Both the position numbers and the translations under genes were made by a program. Shown here piece after piece: positions 1-10,683 of a DNA stretch of 64,000 nucleotides (positions are counted from its first letter, which is position 1; each line of letters starts with the position of its first letter). The notes below the pieces were generated by a model. That model worked only from the letters and a program-made list of their open reading frames with translations. It was not told the DNA's origin and searched no databases. Source of the stretch: Camillea tinctor (taxonomy: Eukaryota; Ascomycota; Sordariomycetes; Xylariales; Xylariaceae); assembly GCA_022578605.1 (NCBI GenBank), contig MU394112.1, positions 124,001-188,000 of the forward strand. Direction: 5' to 3'.

Positions 1-32
1 ACCTCGTAAGGTGTTGGAGTTGGTTCAGGCAT
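1..32 (-). CDS. 5' end of an unidentified gene running off the left edge
   Basis: Read on the minus strand, an ATG at 32-30 opens a frame MPEPTPTPYEV that runs off the window; it is preceded by an A-rich run giving A at position -3, the favoured fungal start context. Only 11 codons are visible, so the product cannot be named. The position, divergent from the NDUFS8 gene with about 1.1 kb between the two starts, is a normal arrangement. The alternative is a chance ATG. A short proline-rich start is not diagnostic of any family. Confidence 0.3.
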   Translation of the reverse strand, partial: MPEPTPTPYE

Positions 33-357
33 ATTTTTTTTTGGACGGACTTGATCTCGCGGGATATATGATACAGACTTTTTGATAAATCGGAAGGGCA
101 AGACGTAGAAAACGAATACACGTGAACTGTGGGATGTTGCAAGAGTTGGGAGGTTTCGGCTTAGTGCGGCAGCGTTAGGTATTTATAAAGGAACGTACAA
201 GACCTTGTCATCCTAGTCACATGCAAGAAAGGAATGTTATGGGTCATGAAGAATCTCAGCGTTGAGGTGAGGAGCATTGTAGAAACCTATCTCTAGATTA
301 TGAGAGAACAAGTTCCTCTTATGTATATTCATGTACTTTATAAAAAGAAGTCTCTAT

Positions 358-365
358 GTCCTGCT
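358..365. repeat. Left target-site duplication of the hAT MITE
   Basis: GTCCTGCT, identical to the copy at 645-652 that directly follows the right end of the element. Confidence 0.8.
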
Positions 366-644
366 TAGGGCTGTACAATGGGAACCTGCGGTGGCACCGC
401 AAATTCCCATGTTTCTTCCCGTGGTAACTTCCATACTTTTTGTCGTGGGAGTGACTTCTGGAATGGGAGCCAAAAATGGAATGGGAAGAAAATGCTCGGA
501 CCTTGAACTTTTTTTTTTTGGCTGACTTTAAAAGAGTTTATTCCATGATTATTCCACTTTTAAACATATAAAATAAAAGGTCCGTGCTATGGAAGTAATA
601 TGGGAAATGGTAAATTCTAAATGGGAAGGGAATGTATAGCCCTA
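366..644. mobile_element. Non-autonomous hAT-type MITE, 279 bp
   Basis: The ends are TAGGGCTGTACA on the left and, reverse complemented, TAGGGCTATACA on the right (11 of 12 match). They are flanked on both sides by the identical octamer GTCCTGCT (358-365 and 645-652). An 8-bp target duplication together with a TAGGG terminus is the signature of the hAT superfamily. A strong subterminal hairpin lies at 378-410: two 7-bp stems (ATGGGAA/TTCCCAT and TGCGGTG/CACCGCA) separated by 2x2 mismatches around a single G. The interior is AT rich and encodes no transposase, so it must have been moved in trans. An intact target duplication suggests the insertion is not very old. Confidence 0.82.
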
Positions 645-652
645 GTCCTGCT
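645..652. repeat. Right target-site duplication of the hAT MITE
   Basis: GTCCTGCT, identical to the copy at 358-365. Removing the element and one copy would restore a continuous target. Confidence 0.8.
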
Positions 653-1178
653 CATCACTATTCGAAGATGAACCTTGCGTGTGTGACTGTTTAATCGGCT
701 AACTCCGTGTTAGTGATACTTCGGTATGAATTAAAGATGTAGTATAGTACTCTAAGTAGTCATAGACCGGAGCTTGCGTCCCGGGGTTTTTACGGGTGTA
801 GACGGGCAAGCGGGGGTTCCCCAACCGGTGCTGAACGGAGAGGACTGTTACGGACGGAGTACATAAGTATGGATAGCTATAGGTACAATACGAAATCTGG
901 TTTAGTCTGTCAGCACTTGACGCTACCGTTACGACAGCTGTTAAGTGGGTATTTTGCCGCCCACTAGAGAATTGGCCAATGATAACAATGCTTTTGTAAT
1001 AGGCGGCTCCACCTAAAATCCCGAAACCCCATCATGACCTCAAAGCTCCGAAGTCTCTTGTACCTTATCCATTACCACTACCTATCTCTCGAATTGATAA
1101 CCCGACCTCCCTCCCTATCCGACCCCCCGAGCCGAGTCGTCTTTCGTAGTTCACCCCCAAAACTGCGATCCCCTAGCC

Positions 1179-2212
<1,034 letters not shown>

Positions 2213-2624
2213 TGATGCACTATAATGGGTTAGGAGAAAAGGACATAAAGAACTGAGCGACATCATATGCGGATGGACGGATGGATGGTTGTATTCTCTT
2301 GCGTACCCACCCTATCGCTTGACATGAAAAAACTTGTACATATTTGTTAGATATCAAAGGGGATGACGATCAAAAAACAGCATTATTTATTTTGTTTATA
2401 TTTATCTTTTTGTCCTCTATTCTGGCGAACGGTCAAGTAGTAGTAGCAGAATAAAACTTTGGCAGCTGAGGATACTGTCCACAGCTGGTCCTCGGCTGCA
2501 GCGGGTCTTGGCGTAGTTTTATGACAATTGCGGGATCAGTGATTGATTGAATATCACGTGCAGGTTTTGTCTTATCTTATTGCTGCTAGTATGTTTCGCA
2601 GAATGTTATCTTGGTATGTAATGT

Positions 2625-2647
2625 ACTCCGTACATGGTGTACGGAGT
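2625..2647. repeat. Inverted repeat ACTCCGTAC / GTACGGAGT
   Basis: Perfect 9-bp arms (2625-2633 and 2639-2647) with a 5-nt loop. The half-site (T)ACGGAGTAC recurs singly at about 855, 17416 and 26259. Confidence 0.6.
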
Positions 2648-2674
2648 GTATGTACTTACCTAACCCGAGCAATT

Positions 2675-2690
2675 GGGGGGGTTCCCCCCC
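2675..2690. repeat. G7-TT-C7 hairpin
   Basis: Seven G, two T, seven C: a perfect inverted repeat made only of GC pairs in otherwise AT-rich spacer between the NDUFS8 and ACP genes. It could be a transcript hairpin or simple sequence slippage. Confidence 0.6.
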
Positions 2691-3122
2691 GCTACTTAGC
2701 AGCACTAAGCTGGGTCCAAGCTCGGGACTGGATTAACGAGAAATTTATTATCGATGACCATTTTTCGAACGTCACTGAAGCTTAAACTCTACTTACTTAC
2801 CTACATATACATCCTCTGCCTCTATCCTGTACCGGAACAACAACCAACTTCTCCCAAAATAGTAATTCAACTATTTTTTGAGCACGATATCTAATTTCTT
2901 AGGTATATTTCCTATCCCTAACTCCCTCAGCATCTTCAATTAGCAATCTCTTTTATTGATTTTTTTTTCCCTTTTTATATATCTCTCTCTTAGTTTTTTT
3001 TTTGTCTTTTCTTCTCTTTACTAAACTGTTCCCTCTAACAATTCCAGGTCCCTACGGATTCGAAAGTCAAGACGAAATAGGAAAGAAAGAGAAAGAAATA
3101 AACCCACGTTTCCCACACCACA

Positions 3123-4142
3123 ATGTTCCGAACAGCTCTCATCCGCTCCGTCGGCGCTGCCACCGCCGCCGCATCGCGCGCTACCATCACTAGACCTGCT
3201 GTCGCCCGGAGAGTAGTCTCGGCTATCCCCAGTGCCCGCTTCGCCCCCGCCCAGAGACTCGGTGCCGTGCGCATGTACTCGGCAGCCAGCGGCCTGAAGA
3301 AGGAGGAGGTCGAGGGTCGCATCATGGGCATCCTCTCTGGTTTTGACAAGGTGGGTTTTAGTCACTATAGCTATTTCCTTCTCCCTTTTATATGCCCTTG
3401 AGACGTAGTGGGGGAGAAGAAGGCAGAGGGAAAGAGGAAAATTAAATTAGGGTCGCATAGAACGGATATGTAACCTATGCGTTGGGCCTATAGTGTCAGC
3501 GGAAGAGGGAAATAATGTTTGGGAAATAGGAGGATATTCATATCGGAATACTTCATCCTATGGGGAAAGCTTGCTAACCGATATCAATCGCACTGCAAAA
3601 TAGGTCAACGACCCGAGTAACGTATGAACCACCTTCCTCCGGCCACAACCGGGCTGTCAATGCGCTACTTCAGGCAGTATACAAATCCTTCTGGATATTA
3701 ACTCTTCACTAGATCAAACCAACCGCTCACTTCGCAAACGACCTTGGCTTGGATAGCTTGGACACGGTAGAGGTTGTCATGGCGATAGAAGAGGTATGAT
3801 TGACCTTCGGTTTTTTTTTTAGAAGAACAACAAGAGAGGAGAAATAATATGCTCCCTTGCCCGCTACCGACTCGTTACAGACCAATTGAGAGCTTGAATA
3901 CTAAAAAGGGGGGTTGTATAGGAATTCAGCATTGAGATCCCCGACAAGGATGCGGATGCCATCCACAGCGGTATGTCTGAACTGAACCCCATCCATCTAC
4001 CCCCAAAATCAATCTGGATTTTCCCCCTATATTCAGGGGTTAGAATCCCCCCCTTTTGTCATCTTACTAACTTAGGCTCTTCTCCCCAACAACAGTCAAC
4101 CAGGCTGTCGAATACATCTTGAACCAGCCCGACGCGAACTAA
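3123..4142 (+). CDS. Mitochondrial acyl carrier protein (ACPM, complex I NDUFAB1)
   Basis: Carries growing acyl chains on a 4'-phosphopantetheine arm for mitochondrial type II fatty acid synthesis (lipoate precursors) and is a structural component of complex I. Exons 3123-3350, 3604-3621, 3713-3793, 3922-3970 and 4096-4142 give 140 residues. Residues 1-50 are Arg/Ala rich without acids, a mitochondrial presequence. The prosthetic-group site is DLGLDSLDTVEVVMAIEEEF with Ser97 in the DSL motif; helix IV ends NQAVEYIL. Exon 2 is an 18-nt microexon coding VNDPSN, which supplies the loop before helix II and is needed to keep family spacing. The neighbour upstream on the same strand is another complex I subunit. 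Confidence 0.93.
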
Positions 4143-5305
4143 AAGGGAGCAACCGACCCTCTCTCGAGATCTGTATATTAAAGCTACACCACTCCAACTA
4201 CTTGTAAAGAACGAACAACCCTTTTTTGTCTTCTTATAAATCGGGGGCCCGGTTTCACAGGCAACGTAGGTCGCCGGGAGTATGGTGGGCCATTTTTGTG
4301 TGCAAAGTAACGCACCGGGGGAGTTGGGCAGGAGGATAAGATGTAGATGATGCGCCGGCGTTGAGGATCGGGTGGATCAAACCGGTGTGGACCTGCTGGT
4401 GACCCATCGGGAAGGAGAAGAGAGAGTCACGATCGTATTTGTTTTGTTACGAGTAAGAAAAGAGATGGGGATGATGAAAAAGAAAATTTAACTAAATAAA
4501 GGGGGATAATAGATAAATCTCCATTGTAGATGCGCTTTTTGTGTTTTTCATACAGATGCATCTATTTGTGGATGTTTTCAGGCCTACCTACATCGCCGTT
4601 GTACTACTGTATAGATCCTCTCTCTCTCTCTCTCTCCTTTCTGACTCACCAACTCGATCCGTATATCTCCCTTCAGCTCAGGTAACCAACCTATACCTGA
4701 ACGCCATAACTTCTTGTGATGGCTTGACAGTAGGCAAGTACTATGGCATGCAAGTTGACTATGCCACACGCATCATACTTTTCAAGCTGCGCTGGGAGAA
4801 TGGATTTTTTTTTAAGTACACGATGGTGTAAATATAATGAGCAATTCAGAGTTGAAAAGAGAGTCAAATGAATTAGGCAAGGTGATATGAGAGGAGAGGA
4901 GAGTTGAGTTATGATAAATCGGGGCAGAAGAGTAATCATCATGCACCATTTGTGAGTTGTAGATTTAGGGAAGATAGGTACATTTGTTGAGGAATGATTA
5001 GATCCCATTTTATTGATAACACATTTCTAAGCACAAGGTAGTTATTCAGACAGGTTAGAATTATAGTTCTCTTCTTATGTGTGCCTAATTGTTATCACAT
5101 GCTATGTTCTTCGATTTCAGGATAATGCAGTCCAATTTCTACCTGTTTAACAAACTAACTAGATTCAGTGGATGGAACCCAGGAAAAGAGTGTATACAGC
5201 CACCTAGGTCGGGTAGATGGGTTTCGAGCTCTCCCCTTTCCCTCTTGTCTAATAGGTAGAGCCCAGTGTTCGAGAAACTTAACATCGCAACCATGGAGTA
5301 CACAC
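4143..5305. other. Intergenic between ACP and the AA9 gene
   Basis: The 3' ends of two convergent genes meet here. A short CT microsatellite lies at about 4617-4635. Short open frames here have no family features and no codon-use signal; I see no gene. Confidence 0.55.
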
Positions 5306-6466
5306 TTAGCAAGTCATCTGTATGCGGAAGTTAGTTTCCATCTATCAATAAATAAATAAAATGAGGAGAAGAATCACTTACGACAGCCGGGCCGGGAACC
5401 GTGTAGCTAGTGAAATCGGAGTAAATCTATAGCAGCCAAACTCGTCAGAAAGCGAAGCGAAAAAAAAAAAACTGAAAAAAAAATAAGGGGAGGGAGGAAA
5501 AAGCCGCACGTTAGCAGTATACCCCGGATCCGTGTCCTTGAACGCCCCCGGGATCAGCGCCGTCTGCGGCGCGTATGTGCCCGAACCGCCCTTCACCGTG
5601 ATCTGCGCGCAGGAGATGTAGAACTGCGGCGTGCCCGCGGGCCACGGGTTGTGGATCGCGAGGGACTGCACGCGCAGCAGGTAGTCCCCGTCTTCGACGC
5701 ACGACGGGATCGTGCCCGTGTAGCTGCCTGACATGTCCCAGGTCGCGGAGCCGGAGGAGAAGTCGGGGGCTTTTTTTCGGGGAGGTTAGTAGGGTTGTTT
5801 GAATTGCAGGGAGAAGTGGGAGATAAAGGGGGAAAGGGGGGACAAACCAAAGTCCTTGATCTTGAACCACTCCCCGCTACCGTCGTACTCGGACGCGGCG
5901 CCGGGAGCTTTGGACATGTACAGGGAGATGGGGCCTTGGTGGTAGACGGGCTAGAGGTTGAGAAGAGTTAGTTTTTTTAAGGAAGAAGAATGAGGAGAAC
6001 GGAGCAATGATGCTTACCGTGTCCAGCGTAAAGGTGAACGATTCACCGGCCGTCATCTCTATCGTCTCGGTCGAGGCGCCCTGGGCCCCGACATTGCAGC
6101 GGAGGTCGTTGGAGTCGAGATCTTTCAGATTTAGAGGGTCAGATGAAGGGAAATAGGATTTGAAGAAGACAGGAAGGAAGGTATAAAAGTTGAGTTTCTC
6201 TCCCTCTTATCTTACCGGTAACAGGCGAGTTGTAGTTTGTGTTCTCTCGAACTGTTCAAGTTAGCACTGGTTCAATCATTATCTTCCTGAGTCAGGAAGT
6301 GCATATAAAGATGTGAAACCATAAAAAAGAAACAGGGGCTGGCTGTCTTACTGTACTGATACACGTCAAACTGTGTAGATCCCGCCGTGAGCTGCTGGAA
6401 GATGTAATGAGCGGAAGCACCGTTGACCGCGAGGGCCGCAGCGGCAAGGCTAGCAAAGTTCTTCAT
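5306..6466 (-). CDS. AA9 lytic polysaccharide monooxygenase (former GH61), secreted
   Basis: Copper enzyme that oxidatively cleaves cellulose or related glucans outside the cell. Exons (5' to 3' on minus) 6466-6352, 6251-6216, 6121-6018, 5950-5848, 5769-5510, 5426-5382 and 5317-5306 give 224 residues. Residues 1-19 are a signal peptide ending ASA; the mature protein then starts with His20, the obligatory N-terminal ligand of the histidine brace. The second ligand is His89 (VYHQGP). The second-sphere His159 and Gln168 and the axial Tyr170 (QFYISCAQI) are present, as are Cys of LRCN and SCAQ that usually pair. There is no cellulose-binding module or linker. The last exon is only 12 nt (Met-Thr-Cys-stop); a 36-nt form starting at 5341 is possible but would leave a 40-nt intron, too short for this genome. 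Confidence 0.92.
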
Positions 6467-7781
6467 TTTCTATTATCTTTTTCTGATCTTTCTTTTTGGA
6501 ACTTTGACTAGTATCGGAGCAGCAGAACACTGGTGATCCAAATGATGACTGGGTTGAGTCGGCCTGCAAAGAACGAGTTGAAGACCTGGACATGGTATCA
6601 CGTCGTCGATCATTTTATATACTGACTAAGAGTCACTACCCGGATCCGTGTTATTCCATAACGGCGTTGATAATATCGCTCAGGATGATCTGAACTTGCT
6701 GTCACCAGTTGTTCTTCCACCACTGATGTGACTGCCCAACGCTACATAGATGATGTTGTTGTCCTGCCCGTCCAAGCGCTGCTCCCCCAAAGCGGCCCGT
6801 CATTCCAGGCTCCACTCCACTCCGCTGGGCGTTGCTGTGGATAGATTAAACCTGGTAAGCCACTTAGGCATGGGTGGTTGATCCCGGGGTGTCGGTCTGT
6901 GGGGAAAGGGAAGATCACGACGTTGCCGAAAACGGCAATGTCGGAGGATGGGTGGCGCGAAAGTCGCTATACGGGCAGGTCAGTTCAGGGCTCGAGCACA
7001 AGACATAACTCGAAGACACACATACACCAACGAATAAGACTTTCCCTAAATTAAAGCATTGCGATATATGTATAAGTAAGGCACGTTAAGGCCCGAATTG
7101 TCAACACAGCAGGCAGAGAGTTGCCGTCTTTATGCGAGACAACCCCGATGGACAAGCCAGATGACAGATGCCCAGCTATATGAAACTCTTCGGAAATATG
7201 TAACCTAGTAAACATCCCCCTGGCATGAAATGACAGCATTAATAATTGCGTGCATAAGCGAGTGGTGGTATTATAAGTCACGTTTCCTTTATAAAAGGGC
7301 TTATATATATTAATACTATATATATTAAACCGAGAAGGATATGAGAGCAAGACGTGGGAGGGGGGTAAGCGCTTTGCTACCCAACCAAACAACTTCTCCT
7401 ACCAAGAATATTCTCGAATGATCATACAAAAAGAATTCGTCATCGTTAGCTAGCTGCCTTGCTATCGTTAAAATAGATATTCCTTGGTGGATACGATCAA
7501 CGACGTAGAAATCAAGTATCAGTGCCACCACAATACTAACACCAAGACAAAACTCCTTGCCTACCCCAATCATCAACCTTTTTTTCTCTGTTCTTGTCCG
7601 GCCAAGGTCAATCATTCATTCATTCATCATATTTCCTAACAAAAGCCTTAGAAACCAATAAGATGTTGTAGGGAGCGTATTTTATACCTATACTATGTAT
7701 CCCACTTTTCCTTCTCCTTTTTCCACTTCTTCCAACATCCCAGAACCTCTCACCTATAGCCCAACTTAAGTCATTAACCAA
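6467..7781. other. Intergenic: AA9 promoter and SDR 3' flank
   Basis: The first ~600 bases lie upstream of the AA9 start and should hold its promoter; an AT-rich stretch with TATA-like repeats lies near 7305-7325. No open frame here resembles a known family, and I see no gene. Confidence 0.55.
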
Positions 7782-8660
7782 TTAGACACACCGCCCCCCA
7801 TCCACCTCGAGGTTCACCCCGGTGATGAAAGCGGCCTCGTCGCTGGCCAGGTAGCAGCACGCGTTGGCCACATCGGCAGGTGTGGATCCCCGACCGAGCG
7901 GGATCACTGACTCAAATACCTTGCGGTTCTCCGGCGTGTTGGGCTTGCCGATGAACAGGTGCGTCATGGCCGTGTCGCCGACCACGGGTGACACCGAGTT
8001 GAAGCGGATCTTCTGGGGGGCATATTCTACTGCCATGGTCTATTGGAGAGAAAAGGGGGAGGGTGGAGTTAGTTAATAACTCATGTATTATATCACGATT
8101 AAAAATAGATCATTATGATAGGTATGATGTTCTCGACCAAATGTAAAGGGGCAGCTTACCTTCGTGGCGTTGATAACTGCCGCCTTCGAGGCATTATACC
8201 ATGCCAGCCGGGGCCGCGGGCGCACACCCGCCGTCGAGGCAATCTGCACAAAAGACCCGGGTAGCTTATTGTCAATAAAGTAGGGCAGCAGGACGCTCGT
8301 GGAGAGGTACAGCGACTTGACATTGACGTTCATGACGAGGTCGAAGTCCTTCTCCGTGACCTCGTGCGTGGCCGCATTGGTGTACGCCGCCCCGGCGTTG
8401 TTGACGACGATGTCTAGCTGACCGGATGCACTGGTGGCCTCTTGGAGGAGCCGCTCCCAGTCTTCTCGCTTCGTTACGTCTGCCCTGACGAAGTTGCAGC
8501 TTAGCTCTTTAGCTGCCTCTCGGCCTGCTTCCTCGGACAGGTCGGCGATGATGACGCGGGCGCCCTCTTCGGCGAACTTGGTAGCAATGCCCCGCCCGAA
8601 CCCTGATGCTCCGCCCGTGACAATGGCAGTTTTTCCTTGTAGGCGAGATCCAGGAGCCAT
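7782..8660 (-). CDS. Short-chain dehydrogenase/reductase (classical SDR)
   Basis: NAD(P)-dependent oxidoreductase of unknown substrate; closest in layout to 3-oxoacyl-ACP reductase/glucose dehydrogenase-like SDRs. Exons 8660-8160 and 8039-7782 give 252 residues, the classical length. Cofactor motif TGGASGFGRG (residues 15-24), NNAG (87-90), catalytic Ser142, Tyr155 and Lys159 in YNASK, and the C-terminal GVNLEVDGG. Asp40 ends the second beta strand (VIIAD), which in this family favours NAD over NADP. It is cytosolic by sequence, with no signal peptide. It is divergent from the isopropylmalate dehydrogenase gene, sharing 868 bp of upstream DNA, so co-regulation is possible. Without relatives the substrate cannot be called. 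Confidence 0.92.
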
Positions 8661-9528
8661 GATGGTGTTTGATGCGGTTTGTTTTATAGTGAAGGTATGT
8701 GTATTTTTTTGGATGTCTTTTTTTGTTGTTGTTTTCTTTTCAAAATGGTAAACACACTATTCTTTTACCTCAGTATAAGGTGTACGAGTGATTATATTCA
8801 AAACGAGGGGATCTCAATATTTACCCCATTTCGCACCGAACTAGATGAGTTTATATAAAAGCAAAACGAATCATCTTACATGTTACATTTTACTCCAAAG
8901 TCAGCTACGCTACGTAGGTGTGCGGGACAAACTATACAGTGTAGACACTAGATGACGGCAATGCAGTGCGGGGAACCAGACTACTATTCCGATATCGAAC
9001 AGGGACTTATGTACGTTATGGTTATAGGATACGGGAAATGGTTGAAGGCAAAATCATGACTTTTATCGTGGGTGCTATGAAAACTTTTTTTTATTATGGA
9101 TCGTTGTATGAGATAATGTGAAATTTCATAAATAATACATTTCTAGTATTCAAAGAGGGTTTGCTAAAGAAGAGAGAGAGAAAAAAAGCAAATGTGTATT
9201 CTCTTTTAAAAACCTTGATAAATATTAGAGAATAGAGAGGATAAACCCCCCTTTTCCGAGTAGAAAGCCGAAAAAGGGCGGGTACCCGAGGTCATGCCTA
9301 TATAAGTAAACATGTTGCAGTCAACCTATTGAGAAGTTAACTCTTTGTCTCCTCTTTCCCCTCTATGCTGTCTAGGGGAGGTATATAGCTTAGTTTTAGT
9401 TCCTCTCCTCCTAGTATCTCTTTGATAAATATATATCCCCTATTCTAAGTATCTTGTACTATACATGGATCTAAGTATAATACCTACCTGACATTTTTTC
9501 CCAATCTAGAGCAGGGGGTAAGACAGCC
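8661..9528. promoter_or_regulatory. Shared divergent promoter region, SDR / isopropylmalate dehydrogenase
   Basis: 868 bp separate the two start codons. A TATA-like TATATAAG lies at about 9299-9306, roughly 225 bp before the isopropylmalate dehydrogenase ATG. I do not see a CCGG-n2-CCGG Leu3 site. Assignment as a promoter is from position. Confidence 0.5.
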
Positions 9529-10683
9529 ATGGGCCAACAAACTACTACCCCCACCACCACATACCACATCCTCGTCCTCCCCGGCGACCATGTCGGGCCC
9601 GAAGTCGTGACCGAGGCCCTAAAGGTCCTAGACGTAGTCGAGGAATGCCGGCCCAGCCTGCACTTCGAGCGGGAATTCGCCCTAGCAGGAGGATGCAGCA
9701 TCAACGCGCACGGCGTCCCCATCACGCCCGCAGTCCTCGACCAAGCCGCCTCCAGCGACGCCGTCCTATTCGGCAGCGTCGGGGGGCCAGAGTGGGCGGG
9801 CAGCCATCCCAACCCCGAGTCCGGGCTCCTCAGCCTGCGCCAGCGCCTCGACGCGTTCGCCAACATCCGCCCGTGCGAGGTGCTGGTCCCCTCGCTCGTG
9901 GGCGCATCGCCTATCAAGTCCGAGCTCGTCGCCGGGACGAAGTTCGTCGTAGTGAGGGAGAACTGCGGCGGTGCGTATTTCGGCGAGAAGGTCGAGGAGG
10001 AGGACCGCGCGTCGGACCTGTGGGTTTATCGGGCCGAGGAGGTCGAGCGCTGCGCGCGTGTGAGTGCTGCGATCGCGCGGATTATAGGGCGTGATGGCCG
10101 CGGGGGCGGGGGGCCGGCGGTCGTGTGGAGCTCGGATAAGGCGAATGTGCTGGCGAGCGGGAGGTTGTGGAGGAGGGTCACGCAGAGGGTTTTTGATAAG
10201 GAGTTTCCCGACATTGAGCTCCGCCATCAGCTAGCGGACAGTATGGCCATGCTGATGGTCAAGGACCCGACTATGTTTAACGGGGTCATCCACACTGATA
10301 ACACCTTCGGGGATATTCTGTCGGATATCTCGGGCGGGATCACCGGGACGCTAGGGATCCTGCCCAGCGCAAGTATATCCGGAATTCCTGGCTCCGGGAG
10401 GTGCAACGGGATATACGAGCCTGTCCACGGAAGTGCGCCGGACATCTCGGGTAAAGGGGTTGTCAACCCCGTGGCGCAGATCCTGAGCTTGGCTATGATG
10501 TTGAGGTACTCGTTTCTACTGACGGAAGAAGCCTCAGCGATAGAAAACGCTGTGACAAGGGTTCTTGACGAAAAGGGGAATGGGGGCTTGGAGATTAGAA
10601 CGAAGGACCTAGGTGGCACAGCGAGTACGGCTGATGTCGGCAACGCCATTTGTACTGCCGTGCGTAGTATTCTTTCTAAGTAA
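9529..10683 (+). CDS. 3-isopropylmalate dehydrogenase (LEU2/LeuB type)
   Basis: Oxidises and decarboxylates 3-isopropylmalate with NAD in leucine biosynthesis; some fungal paralogues serve secondary-metabolite pathways. Intronless, 384 residues. Family motifs: LPGDHVGPEV (17-26, the fungal form), RENCGGAYFG with catalytic Tyr150, DKANVL with Lys204, metal ligands Asp237, Asp262 and Asp266, and EPVHGSAPDI (297-306) for the adenine pocket. The block usually reading SDEAS...GSLGLLPSAS is SDISGGITGTLGILPSAS here, so several conserved positions after Asp266 have changed. A glycine-rich insertion (GRDGRGGGG) sits at 187-195. Its neighbours are an SDR and a Zn2Cys6 regulator rather than leucine genes, so it may be a paralogue; I cannot tell whether another copy exists. 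Confidence 0.93.
   Translation: MGQQTTTPTTTYHILVLPGDHVGPEVVTEALKVLDVVEECRPSLHFEREFALAGGCSINAHGVPITPAVLDQAASSDAVLFGSVGGPEWAGSHPNPESGLLSLRQRLDAFANIRPCEVLVPSLVGASPIKSELVAGTKFVVVRENCGGAYFGEKVEEEDRASDLWVYRAEEVERCARVSAAIARIIGRDGRGGGGPAVVWSSDKANVLASGRLWRRVTQRVFDKEFPDIELRHQLADSMAMLMVKDPTMFNGVIHTDNTFGDILSDISGGITGTLGILPSASISGIPGSGRCNGIYEPVHGSAPDISGKGVVNPVAQILSLAMMLRYSFLLTEEASAIENAVTRVLDEKGNGGLEIRTKDLGGTASTADVGNAICTAVRSILSK

Larger units (their letters stand above)
33..1178. other. Intergenic region upstream of NDUFS8
   Basis: No supported gene. It holds the hAT-type MITE at 366-644 and otherwise unremarkable sequence. A stretch with G-runs and C-runs near 780-840 and a TACGGAGTAC-like motif near 855 recur elsewhere in the window. 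The last 100 bases before the NDUFS8 start are pyrimidine rich, as in a fungal 5' leader. Confidence 0.6.
2213..3122. other. Intergenic: NDUFS8 3' end and ACP promoter
   Basis: No gene. It contains two hairpins close together (2625-2647 and 2675-2690, listed separately) and, from about 2930 to 3010, a pyrimidine-rich tract that looks like the ACP promoter or 5' leader. Confidence 0.6.
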
